Source of the DNA: Collodictyon triciliatum
Taxonomy: Eukaryota > CRuMs
Assembly (NCBI GenBank): GCA_043381765.1
Contig: JBHJMP010000195.1
Span: 1-25,791 of the forward strand
Length of the DNA stretch: 25,791 nt
Reading direction: 5' to 3'
In this document: piece after piece, positions 1 to 11,117 of the stretch
How positions within the stretch are numbered: position 1 is the stretch's first letter
Layout of the letters: each line of letters starts with the position of its first letter
Notes under the pieces: model-generated
Database searches by the model: none
What the model was told of the DNA's origin: nothing
What the model saw: the letters and a program-made list of their open reading frames with translations, nothing else
Position numbers and translations under genes: made by a program

Positions 1-44
1 TTTTTTTAATTTTTTTTTTTTATTTTTTTTTATAGAAGTAAATT

Positions 45-79
<35 letters not shown>
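1..79. repeat. Poly-T followed by poly-A at the window edge
   Basis: A T-rich stretch (1-33) is followed by a short mixed segment and an uninterrupted A run from about 47 to 79. Runs like these often break assemblies, so the 5' part of the first gene may be missing or mis-joined here. Confidence 0.9.
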
Positions 80-83
<4 letters not shown>

Positions 84-102
84 GAGAGGGATTCGGTCCA
101 CC

Positions 103-3100
103 ATGGCGGGGCACATACGTAGCCGAATAAATCTCTTATGCATCCAACTTGCAGGCAATGTCCAACCGCGCGCGATGTATCGCTCCACTAATAAAAGTAT
201 CGACGATTCGTGTCTGGTCTCCGTATGTGACGACCCAAACATCGTAAATGGATATCAAAACTCCCTGCAGCAGAGTCTTATTCCATCTGTGACTGCACGT
301 GAGTGATTGCCTCGCCATAGCTCCTTCTTTATTTTATCACTCTCTGGGCGAATACCCTTAATTGCCACATCGCCTTCTCACTCAAGAAAATGATTTCTCT
401 ACGTGATTCTCCCCATGGTTACACCTACGATTTTCATGCAAAGCTTTTCCTCTCCACTATCACATCGGCCTAAAAGACGCTGGAATAATTCCCTGTGTTT
501 GTTAAGTACTCTTCACAATCCATTTTCTTTTCATACTTTCTTTTTTACCGACCAGACGTCAGGGTTTACTTTATCGCAAGGGCAGACGGGTCAGACGCTT
601 CCTCCAACCGAGAAAAGACAAAGTCTCAGAAGGAAATCATGAACGAAGCTTTTCGCGGCAGCAACATAAACTTTGTTTTTGAGGACTTCATGATTAACTC
701 AGACTATCTCTGGTTTGGAGAGATTACACCCTATGAATGCGACATCAGTCTTGTTGGGAATGGTTTGTAAAGTAGAATTTATCTCTGTGTCAATTATTTT
801 GTTCACCCTGGTGTATTTTCCTCATCCGCAAAACTTTCAATTATTATCTGAACCTAAATTACTTGTGCACATGCATTTTAGATACGTTTATTTATTTATT
901 TATAAATATCATTTCTTTACACAGGAATCATGGATTTTGAATGCCTTCACAAATTCAACGGCTATGATGGTGGTGATTTCCTTTGTGATGACCCGACAAA
1001 CTGTGACCCCATTTGCAACATAAATGACATTACGAACCAAACACCTGGTACCGAATATTGCGATTGTATATGCTTCGATTATGAAGCTTGTAGCGAGGTA
1101 TCTGATGTTTTTTTTTAAAAACATTTCTTTGCATGGACACATTCATTCCATAGAAGTCTCTCATCTGAGTGATTCTACCACCTCAAACGTGTTTATATTT
1201 TTTCGTGATTTCATACAAGACAACCCTACTTAGTATTTTTTATACTGGTGGTATTATTATTGATGTTCAACCCTTTTCTTTATCAAATTAGTCCATGATA
1301 GGCGATGGAGTTTGTCAAGATAATTGCAACGTTAGGCAGAGAGATTACGACGGGGGAGACTGCTGTCAGGACCCATCTCTTGGAAAATGTTTCGACCCGA
1401 CTCGTCCTTTACTAGAGAGAAGTACTCACACTGAGTATATGAAAATAAAATATATTATTACTCGGGACGAGAGTTTTTATTTTTAGTTATTAACTTATTA
1501 TTCGATATTTCCATTTTTCTCAAATAGTTTTTTCTCTGCTCAGGTTTTGCTGATATTTCGGAAATAAGAGAGTATGCGGAATCGGATTTTAATCATTACT
1601 TTTACATGTATATCGGTTCGTTAAAAAGTAAGCGATGTACCATACCTCTTTATCACCGTCATACTTTTTTTTTGAATATTACTGCCGATAATAAGTATCA
1701 TCAAGAAAAGAGGAGCCCATTTATTTTAATAAAAGGTGAACGTTTGGCCGGAATATCTGTTTTTCCTTGGACAGTTACGTTTGGGTCTACAATTTACGGG
1801 GGACTATTGATGGAAAGTTTGTATTGGGGATTTGAACCAGTTTACCGCGGTTCTGTTGCACCCCATGAGGTTATTCATCTATTCTGAAAGAGTTTCATCA
1901 GTCTTTTTCATCTTGGGCTCTCATAATATCATTTCCTCTGGTTTCCATAACACCTGAATGTTTCATCTTTGACAAATATAGTCTGAAAAACAAAACAAAA
2001 AAAAAACTCTGCAAATGTAATAATTTTATTTTTATATCACCCCCAATTCATACCTAGGCTGGTCACTCGCTCGGGTTATGGCATACTTTCCACGGCGTTT
2101 CTGAACTCGACTATGGTAGCATTATGTTGTTTCCAAATAAAAGTTACCAACCCTTTGATCTTCAAGTAGATTCACGCACCAGTGAAAAAAATAATAACAT
2201 TATGCATTCCCTGCATATTATTGAATCCGCTCGCTTTATGTAGATTGTCTGGATGCATGCTACGAGGCGCCATATCCTGCAGGGAGCAAAGGAACCATGC
2301 TCAAGGGGGACTTTTGCTCGGACACAAACCCAACACCGATGAACTACAAATGCTCCGACCCAGCGCCTTGCCCCAAAGGGGTTCGATTTTCGCAAGAACA
2401 AATACCTTTAAACTTTCAGAATTTAAAGACACCTTGTCATTTTTTAATTCTTTTTTTCCATCTTTAGACATGGGATTTATCATGTGCTGATTGCCATAAT
2501 GAGCCTTGGGTCAATACACCGCTGCAGAACTTGATGGGGTATTCATCTCCAGTCGGCGTTTGTAAAAGCCAAACCTTTTCTTCCCAACAGGTGAGTAAAA
2601 GTAACAAATATAAATATAAATATAAATATAAGTATAAATATAAATATAAATATAAATTAGCTGGTCGTATCCTTGCGACGCTAAATATATATGTCTAATT
2701 TGACTATGAATGATTGAATCGACTTTAGTTTGCAAGAATGCGCTGCTATTATGACGCATTCTACACAAATTGGGACACATATGGTAATCGCCTAGCCACT
2801 CCTATATGATTATGAACTCAATTATATCTGGTGTGATGCCTCTCATAAAAAGTTTTCTTCTTCGTCTCAATAATCTTGTCTATTTACTATCACCTATCTT
2901 TATGAACCATTAGACCTCCCTGGTACAATCGTTCTGCCTCCCTCAGTCACAAGAAACAGTAACGTCAATTTTATTCAATGGAATCCACCATTTGATACAG
3001 GTCTGTTGTTTCCATTATTCTTGATAAATAATTTAGTTAATAGCTTTATTTTATGTAAGTAATACTGGGAAGTGAAGTTGAAATATGTCTCTCAATATCA

Positions 3101-3795
3101 TCCGAATAAATACCACCCCTGAAACCTGAAATCAGTGTGCACATGTCAACAAATATAAAAGTGAAGCAGTTTGCGAGGATTATAAAAATCCCTATGACAG
3201 GAAATGCGGGTCCGCTGTATTACCAACTGAGAAGAACACCGGCTTTCAGCGCGGGGGACATTACTGTATACGCCACATCATATCGTGACGAGAACGCCAT
3301 GTTTGTTCCGCATATGTCCTGCATGCTGATTCCAGTCTATTGACAATCAGAGCACCAAGCAAGCCTGCTTCCCTTCTTTTCATTTCTTACTTAGTTCCAA
3401 TTGAAATTATTTTTCTTCGGGAGTTGCATATTGAATATGTAATGCACTGTTACACTAGGAACGCAACAGTGTACACATACCAAGTGAGGGCTGGAAACAA
3501 CGCGGGATTTACACAGAGCTTTAGCCCAATGCAGCATGTGCACAAGACTAGCGCAACAGACTCTGCAAAAAGCGTGCGCGAAATCATCGTCATCACAGGA
3601 AGCATCTTTCTGGTCCTGATAATCATTTCTGCTGTTTGCATTTCGATGTCGAGGAAAAGACAATCTCGCTCCTCGCACATGCATGGGACTTCGTGCGACA
3701 TCTTCTTTTGCTACATTTGCTTTATGCCGGGTGGCGGAAACGGTGGATGTGACTTTGGGGCGTGCGACATAGGCAATGTGTCGTGCTGCGATTGA
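103..3795 (+). CDS. Pappalysin-like M43 metalloprotease, LNR insert, FN3, transmembrane (5' end uncertain)
   Basis: Secreted or membrane zinc endopeptidase. Exons: ~155 (or ATG 103)-298, 556-762, 925-1097, 1292-~1421, 1544-1869, 2058-2115, 2244-2380, 2468-2590, 2729-2783, 2914-3000, ~3136-3284, 3459-3795. The zinc motif is split by an intron: HE | AGHSLGLWH, followed by HTFHGV. Next come GDFCSDTNPTP, the Met-turn NLMGYSS and SQQFARMRCYYD, all pappalysin hallmarks. Two Lin-12/Notch repeats (YDGGDF, then DGVCQDNC..DYDGGDCC) lie before the zinc helix, inside the catalytic domain, as in animal PAPP-A. An FN3 module (FIQWNPPFDTG ... YTYQVRAGNNAGF) precedes a helix (IIVITGSIFLVLIIISAVCI) and a 48-residue tail with eight Cys. 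The donor of the 1292 exon is ambiguous (1389, 1404 or 1422, all phase 1). The join from 3000 to 3459 is unresolved: the 3136 exon is open in two frames. No signal peptide is seen, so upstream exons are probably missing. Family call firm; ends and one join are not. Confidence 0.88.
2605..2656. repeat. (ATAAAT)n hexamer microsatellite, intronic
   Basis: About eight near-perfect copies of a six-base AT unit with one A-to-G interruption. They fill much of the 2591-2728 intron of the metalloprotease gene, directly after its GTGAGT donor. Confidence 0.9.
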
Positions 3796-4083
3796 GGCTG
3801 TCAAACCTGAACTCAAGGGCTTTCTATCTACTTTTCCATTCTGCGAACTCTTTTCCTTTGTATGAGGCAAGTCTGCTCTTAGTGTTATAAACAACCGCTT
3901 AATTTTGTCTTTGAGTTGCGAAAAAAAGAATGAAAGAAAAAGAAAGAAATAGAAAGAAGAAAGAGAAAGAGAAACATGTTGATTTGGGATGATTTACTGT
4001 TTGGCTACATAAGCAAATCATGTTGTGAAAATAAACCTGGACTTGAAGAATACCTGAGGATGCTACCGTGTGAGAATTACCGC

Positions 4084-4171
<88 letters not shown>
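4084..4171. repeat. (TTA)n trinucleotide microsatellite
   Basis: About 29 uninterrupted TTA/ATT units. They read as a Leu run in one frame, but lie outside any supported exon. Confidence 0.95.
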
Positions 4172-4172
<1 letters not shown>

Positions 4173-4340
4173 TTATTGGGTTTAGCAGAGGAAAATAAGA
4201 GCCTTTTCTCCTATTTATTCTTACATGGAATTTTGATGGAGGAAACACGGAAAACAATGACGAGGCGATCAGATAGAAAAATGGGTGCGAATCCTTTGGA
4301 GAAAGATAGTCAACTTCAGTCTCTCCTGTGATGATAGCTT

Positions 4341-4342
<2 letters not shown>

Positions 4343-4421
<79 letters not shown>
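4343..4421. repeat. 79-base poly-A run
   Basis: A perfect A homopolymer of 79 bases. It could be a genuine long A tract, a retroposed poly-A tail or an assembly artefact. I saw no target-site duplication or element body attached to it. Confidence 0.95.
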
Positions 4422-4425
<4 letters not shown>

Positions 4426-4612
4426 TGTTCAAAAGAAGGAAAGAAGGAAAGAGAGGGATGGTTAACAAGATTATCCAAAGCCATCATCCATCATTCAGCA
4501 ATAAGCCATAAACAACAAGCGCACACTGAATTGAGTCACACAAGCAATAGACGGGTTTCGTGCAAGATTTAAGATTTGGAAGCACAAATCACTGCATTCT
4601 GATGGGTGTATG

Positions 4613-7600
4613 TTAAGCCAAGCTTACCGGTGTTGCGTTCATCGCTTCAATAATCGAGTTACAAAAGTCGATGGCCTTTTCAGCATTTCCAGACTCATGG
4701 AGACTAATCGAAGAAATAGGAAAAATTTTACATCAGACATCCTCTTTTTATGCCTATACATCCGATCTCAAAAAAAAAAATTCATAGAGGGATAAAATCT
4801 TGAAAGAATAGGGAAAAACATATTATATGATAAAAATGTCATTTTTGTCTTTTTTTTTTTTTTAATTCAATCCAACCGGGAAATATAGTCGTCGCCATCA
4901 GCAATAATAGAGAGCAGAGCTTCTTTTCGAATCTAATAGCATGGATGAGACGCTAATATATATTTCTGAGAGGCGAGGAAATATGTCCTGCGCTGATGAT
5001 TTTGTTGGTTCATCTTTTTAATAGCATAAGAGAGCCTCTTACACGTTCAGATTCTTCCGCCAGGCTTTCCATCGTATCAAACGTTGGAGAATGAGGTCCC
5101 ACAAACAGAGTTTCAGTACCTAATAGTCAGGTTAGAACAAAAAAAATACGAGAAAAAAAAAAGACATAAAAGAAAATCATACACAGGACCATATAAAGGT
5201 GCACAATTAAAGAACGAGAATTTTTAGATTGGGTTGATGGAATGGTTTGGATGCATGTCTGTCACTGAATATTTTTGCATTTGTTCGGTTTCGATACCTG
5301 ATGCTCTAGTCTCAAAATCCACGCCTGTGTAAAGGATGTCGTTTTTTTGCTGCTGGTCTGACGAGGTAGTGTTTCGGTCATTTTGAAACAATTCCAGCAT
5401 TTCGCAAGCAGGGGTTCTGATGGTCATGTTTGGGTCTCTCGCCAATACACCTGAGATTATTATGCGTGTGTATTGGCGTCAATTACTTTAATGTATAGAA
5501 ATAAGTAGCCAAAATAAATGCAGGCATTATTTATTCTACTTCTTTTGCGACATAAATCCGGGGAAAGTTGAGGTAGAGTTTTGAATATTCGATTATTAAC
5601 ACAGAAAACCCCCGAAGAGTTCAAATGTATATATAATCAACGAAGAGATATTCACGTAGAATTTTGATGCATGACTCGCGGGTATGGTGAGCGCAAGAAT
5701 CCTCCTCTAAGCGGCGCAGAATCACATTGAGGGATGATGTGATTGCTAAGCGGACAGGTGTGGAAGGGTCTTTCACAAACTTTGCAAGAAGTGATACCAT
5801 CTCGGGAAAATGCGGTGATTGAAACTATAAAAAAAACAACCAAAAACGACATTAAAATCACGTCCATTATATCTAGACGTGGGTGGTAACCATAGCGGTA
5901 TTTTTTTGCTATAAAGATATATAAATATCCTGAAAACCCCCAAGTAAAGCCATCTGTTAACAACCACAAACGTTCATAAATGATATGGCTTGGATGGATG
6001 CTGTTTTTTCCTGGAGGAAAGAAAAATTGATGACTTAAAAAATGCGACATGTTTCAGATTGAAGCCAGTAAATTACTCTTGGTAATAAACATAATTAAAA
6101 AAAAGTGGAATACTGGAGGCTGCGAACGTTTCATCAGATCAACATGTAATTGAGGTATGTAATATTTGAAGATTACTTCGTTTGTGGGATTCCCTTCCCC
6201 TTGAAGAAGTCTGTGTAGGGAGGCTTCTCCTTTGCTCCCAAGTTTAATTAGCGTTTTCGTCACAGTCAATCGATTGAGCGTCCCATCACGAAGCATCTAA
6301 TGCCGGAGTGTTTTTAAGTATTAAGTATATGTTTTTCGAAGGTTGAAAACACTTAAATAGAAACAGATTGTTCTTTAAGCCTTTGTGTAAAATAATTTTT
6401 TTTTGATTTTTCTTGCTTACACTACCCTCATCAGCTGAGGAAGACAGGCGGATGCACGTTCGCCAATCTCTCCGAGACCATGGCATGCGGCATGTCTCAC
6501 TTGGTAGTGATTGTCCTTATCATTTATTTATTTAAAAATATAATTCACGGACAGGCGAGCGAAACAGAAACCCATTTTTAGAGGTCAAAGTGTCTGTATT
6601 CATTTATATATGGAAATGAATTCAAAAGAAATCATCCACAAATGTGTGTCCTTTTACACATATAAAAATACTTTGAGCGAATTCATCATCAGAGGTATGA
6701 TTTTGGGATAATAGTGCTGGACTGTCGTTGCAATTCTCGACAATGACTCGAGCGATTTCTCGCGAACCTAGATGAGTAAATTAGAATTTCGATGGATTAG
6801 CCCCAACAGCAGAGTGAAATAAATTCGATTAGCGCAGTTTAAGGCGAATAGTAAGGAGAGAAGGAAAAGGAAAAGGAAAAGGATAAGGAAAGGGAAAAAA
6901 AGAAAAAGAAAAGAAAAAGAAAAGAAAAAGAAAAGAAAAAGAAAAGAAAAAGAAAAGAAAAAGAAAAGAAAAAGAAAAGAAAAAGAAAAGAAAAAGAAAA
7001 GAAAAAGAAAAGAGTGTGCATTACTTTATAATCGACATCCTGACACCCTTTGATGAGACCATCGACCAGTCCAGCAACAATCGGAAATGACCCACAAACT
7101 ATGATAATAGCGAGATAATGAAGGAAAAGATAGCGTGGATTGCACATGAGTTTGAAATGGTTTACAGGAAGGAGAAACGAAAATAATTAAATATCAGCCC
7201 AAGTAGTTTATACTGAAATACTAAACAATTACTGGAGAACGCAAAGGCCGCGGCAGCTCGGACAGAGGCCTTAGAATCACAAAATGCATGGAGAAGAGCG
7301 GAGACTGCTTGTTGGGACAAATCTTGTTTATCCTGGGTATCTTCGCCATTCTCAGTGCCTCGTGGGAAGTCCCTTAACGTGGTTTGTACATCATTAATTA
7401 ATCAAATTGACAGAATATGACAAAGTTTATGCTATATATTTTTGGAAGTTAATCGTTTGTATATACCAATGAAATAGGATTTTATATGGTTTAAAAAGTT
7501 AAGAGAAGCACAATATCGATGCAAATGAAATCAATAAGATCTGTGCTGTTTTTTTTTTCTTCTTCATACAGCGCATTCCAATGGATTGGTGATATTCCCG

Positions 7601-10600
7601 TCTCAACTGCGAATGACCGAAGCTGGATAATGAATTTATCAACACATAAATAGGCTGTGTCAAAACCTACATAATAAAAAAGGAAGAAAAAAGAGCAAAA
7701 CAATGAGAATAAAAATATACTGTGTTGAGAGAAAATCCTTAACTACATAGTGATTAAAAGATGCTTATGGATGCAATCTTTCATCTACAAAGACCATGAT
7801 TTGAAAATAGCAAACAAAGATGGATTTATTTGTCATCATTTCATAACAATAAATATACCACTACATATACCTTTCCAATCAACATCTTCTTCGCTTGGGC
7901 TATCTGCTTGGGGTTTCTTTGCTAAAGGCAGTTCAAGAATAATTGATGGCTTCTGTCTCCCACTCGCTTCGAACTGGCATACTTCAAACTATTGAATGAG
8001 GATTGAGTAGTAGAACTTAGTAGCATCGATAATACACCAATCATCTACTCCCTTAGTTGGTCGTCTGGTAAAAAGAAAAAAACGCCGATGAAATCAATTC
8101 TTTATTTTATGAATTATCTCGTGTGTAAATCATTTGACAATCATATGTTCCAGGTACCTTAATGTACGGTGGAGACAGGAATGTTCCTATGCCAAGACCA
8201 ATGGCAGCACTTTCTCTGGCCTGGATTTTTTCCCAAACATTTTTGTGTAATTCAAGTGTTTTAATCTTCTTTAGAAATACAAGGAGAACGGCTGACTTTG
8301 CTGCAACGATAGAATGCGTACCATCTCGTGTGGGTTGCATCGTAATACATCTATTAGCAGACACTCGCCTATTTCACATGAACAGCTCCGTTTGAATAAG
8401 AGGAAAAATTACTGTTGCAAATGGTTCATGTAAATATATGAATAAGTACCATCGGAGCCCATGTGACGGATAGCCCAAGCAACGAGTTTGCGCTCAATAG
8501 CACCATTAGCGAGAAAAGAAGCCAAATCTGAAATCTTTGAGGGAAGCGAAAGAGAAAAGAGAAAAAAATGGAAAAGAGAAAATTTAGTGGAAAAAGAAAG
8601 AGAGAAAAGAGAGAAAAGAGAGAAAAGAGAGAGAAAAGAGAGAAAAGAGAGAAAAGAGAGAAAAGAGAGAAAAGAGAGAAAAGAGAGAAAAGAGAGAAAA
8701 GAGAGAAAAGAGAGAAAAGAGAGACTAGTTTCAGAACTTATATTTTTCCCGATATATACAACATATTTCTTTTTTAAAAATTACTGCTGGTGATGCCCTT
8801 TCGAATAACTTTCCAAGCACGATTACAGCAGATGTCTTGCGCTTTAGCTCAGTATGCGAGCTGAGCTCTTTCCGTATGATCGGAATTATGACCATTTTCT
8901 GAATGTAGGCGTCATTAGCCAGGAGATTTCTGAGTGTGTCAGAGGTCAGTTAAAAAATAATCATGATTAGAATGAAGATGATGTACACTGCAAAGAGATG
9001 AAACTTGGAATTCATGAAGACGTAACTGGAGAAAATAAAGATGAGAATATGAGAAACACAAAGTCTTACAAAATTATCCTGTTCTTCACAGATACTTGCT
9101 TATTACTAAATCAGCCGCAGAATATAATAACAATAATAATAATTTTTAGTAAAACAGTCTGCAAATTACACCACATAGCAAAAATGATTCTTTCCTTCGA
9201 GATAGAACCATTTAAAATTATCTAATTACTCTAATTCTATTTCCTCGAAGAGTGAATTTAGGGTGAAGTGAGTATTGATGACCAGCAAGGTGTGCACGAG
9301 TTGGCTACATGAATTGTTGTTGGTTTCACGAATGAACTTTTGCACAATAAAAAAAAAAAAGAGTGACTTACGTTTGATCGAGGAGGGTATAGAAGTCAAT
9401 CAAATGATATGAAAGTGACAAAAAAATTTACAATAATCTACCAAGGTAAAATAGGAGTTAGAAATAAAGGTGAAGCTTTAGGTAACATCAAAACATCAGA
9501 CCTTGCTGTCAACTCAATCGTTAATGATTTGTCATTGAACGAGGGAACCAGGAAGTCGTTCAGCAAGAATACGAATAATTCAAAAAGTTTGTCGATAGCA
9601 CACTCAAATTCAGCCCTCAGATATATGGCACATTCAAGTACAAGACTCGATATATCCCCTAAAGTCAACATAGGAAAATATGCGAAGAAAAGGATAGTTA
9701 AAATGCTTTTGACCCCTTGGGGTAGAGGGTGACTTACGGTATTATGCTTTAGATTTAGATGCAGCAAAGAGTTGATAACATGAAGAAGGAAAGGGAGGAA
9801 TGAAAAATGACCAGCTAATGGGAAATGCCTCTCAAGGGCGGTGAAAAGGGCAGGAATGAGCCTTGATGTGATTGTAACAGACTCTGATCGGCTCTGCAAC
9901 ACACCAAGAAGTCCGACCAAAGCCTTCCAACAAACCTTTTTTTTTTTAATCCATAAAATTATTAAATTTTAAATCTGGTTCATGAAAAGATGAAGCACGA
10001 TTATTTTTCAATCGGATAAAGGAAAGGAGGAAAAAAAAGCTTCAACAATTAACTGAATAAAGAACATAATCCACTATTATTTCCATCCACCTCATGCTCA
10101 GAACTCTCAAGCATCGCATAAAATTCCATCGCATTTGAATTTTTCTGCAAAAATTGTATTACATGCAACCATATTAAAGGAAAATTTGCTTCGATGATTT
10201 ACTACAAAGGATATATTCTCTGGAAAAAGAGAAGGAACAAATCATTCAGATGAACTTGAGACAAAAAAAAAACGAGAGAATAGTATAGTATGTTAAAAAG
10301 AACGAACAAAGAAATACAAAGAGAATAAAATGATGAAGAGAAGAGACGATGAAAATGAAGATGTTAAATATGATGAAGATAAGGAATAAGATAAAGATGG
10401 CTGAGAAGAAAAGTGGGAGTTGATGTCGAATATATATTAATATTGATATATATATTCGACATCAGGAGTAAGGAAGAGAAAAAAATATCTACCTCTTCAT
10501 CAGCCGACGTCCCTGCCGGAGACAGTCCCCGCATATGCAGCGCGGACGGCTGCACTGCAAACAACTCATCACTGATGGAACCGGCGCTCAGAGGTGCGGC

Positions 10601-10939
10601 ATGTTTCTGTTTCGCGCGACCCTCAAAACCCGGAGCCCGCGGTGGACGACCGAATCTCCCGCGCGGTTGCGTGTGAGGCGCTTCGAATCCGCCGTGGTCG
10701 GTGTCGTCTGCTGCAGAGAACGGCGCAGACACGTTTCTGTTGTTGGCCGGATTCTCCTGGTCGTCGGAGTGCGGGTTTGGTTTGAGACCCGCGTCGGTTG
10801 CTTTGTGGAAGTGGACGCCCGCAGTGCGTTTCGAAGGCGTCGCCCACAGAGAAGAAGCGGACGCGTCGTTTGCCGCGGCAGCGTCGAGCGAAGTGAAAGA
10901 GGCGCGGCTGAAACTGTGTCGTGGCGGGAGGCCGGTCAT
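4613..10939 (-). CDS. HEAT-repeat alpha-solenoid protein, ~900 residues, function unknown
   Basis: Nineteen exons in transcript order: 10939-10493, 10144-10091, 9935-9495, 9336-9230, 8929-8785, 8534-8450, 8368-8158, 7988-7871, 7666-7570, 7372-7233, 7098-7025, 6767-6672, 6515-6426, 6296-6177, 5824-5656, 5450-5298, 5119-5043, 4992-4952, 4703-4613. Phases agree at every join except within 8368-8158, where the frame changes; a 53-base intron or a one-base error would repair it. Residues 1-149 are disordered, Ser/Ala/Pro-rich and GC-rich. From about 168 onward there are amphipathic helix pairs typical of HEAT repeats, for example VREKSLESLSRIA..YYPKIIPLMMNSL, YQVRHAACHGLGEIGERA, and DPSTPVRLAITSSLNVIL. 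An acidic, Ser-rich loop (about 500-515) interrupts the array. Karyopherin-like scaffolds share this look, but I cannot assign a family. The 10939 ATG is a tentative start: it is the first Met of the frame after the poly-T and gap region. Confidence 0.78.
6856..7012. repeat. Homopurine tract, (GAAAAAGAAAA)n 11-mer
   Basis: An almost pure A/G tract in an 11-base register, preceded by GGAAAA units. It lies in the 6768-7024 intron of the HEAT gene, so the pre-mRNA carries a long U/C tract just after the donor. It has mirror-repeat character. Confidence 0.92.
8590..8722. repeat. Homopurine tract, (AAAAGAGAG)n 9-mer
   Basis: About fourteen copies of a nine-base purine unit within the 8535-8784 intron of the HEAT gene. 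On the sense RNA it is a pyrimidine tract upstream of the acceptor at 8535. The open frame across it (Arg-Glu-Lys repeats) is a by-product of the 9-base period. Confidence 0.92.
10422..10463. repeat. Perfect 16-bp inverted repeat with 10-base loop
   Basis: Left arm 10422-10437 (GATGTCGAATATATAT) and right arm 10448-10463 are exact reverse complements around a ten-base spacer. The hairpin lies 29 bases inside the first intron of the HEAT gene. It does not look like a terminal repeat of an element, because nothing is enclosed. Confidence 0.9.
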
Positions 10940-11020
10940 TGCGTATCGCGGACTGGCGGAGTTTCGCGCTCTGTGTTGTCCACGGGGTTGGTTTCGCTAT
11001 TGCTGTCGTTGGGATGGGGC

Positions 11021-11049
11021 TTTTTTTTTTTGTTTTTTTTTTTTTTTTT

Positions 11050-11117
<68 letters not shown>
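11021..11117. repeat. Poly-T run (two G interruptions) abutting an N gap
   Basis: About 97 bases of T with single G interruptions at 11032 and 11050, ending exactly at the gap. The assembly broke inside or beside low-complexity DNA. Confidence 0.93.

Larger units (their letters stand above)
3796..4612. other. Convergent intergenic region rich in simple repeats
   Basis: This is the 3'-to-3' interval between the metalloprotease and the HEAT-repeat gene. It holds a purine-rich GAAA tract (about 3919-3974), a long TTA repeat and a long poly-A. The apparent open frames here encode homopolymers (Leu, Lys or Phe runs) and are not credible genes. An AATAAA hexamer near 4030 could serve the upstream gene, but it is not distinctive in such AT-rich DNA. 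Confidence 0.7.

Noticed and set aside
4343-4421. Retroposed gene copy ending in the poly-A run
   Set aside because: No processed coding sequence precedes the run and no flanking direct repeats were found.
4084-4487. Poly-Leu, poly-Lys and poly-Phe open frames
   Set aside because: They are translations of the TTA microsatellite and the 79-base A run, with no flanking coding signal.
8488-8793. Arg-Glu-Lys repeat protein on the plus strand
   Set aside because: A nine-base purine repeat inside a minus-strand intron produces it in several frames.
9372-9490. Extra HEAT-gene exon ending at the GTAAGT-like site at 9371
   Set aside because: No acceptor gives a phase compatible with both neighbours; direct splicing of 9495 to 9336 keeps the frame and the HEAT pattern.
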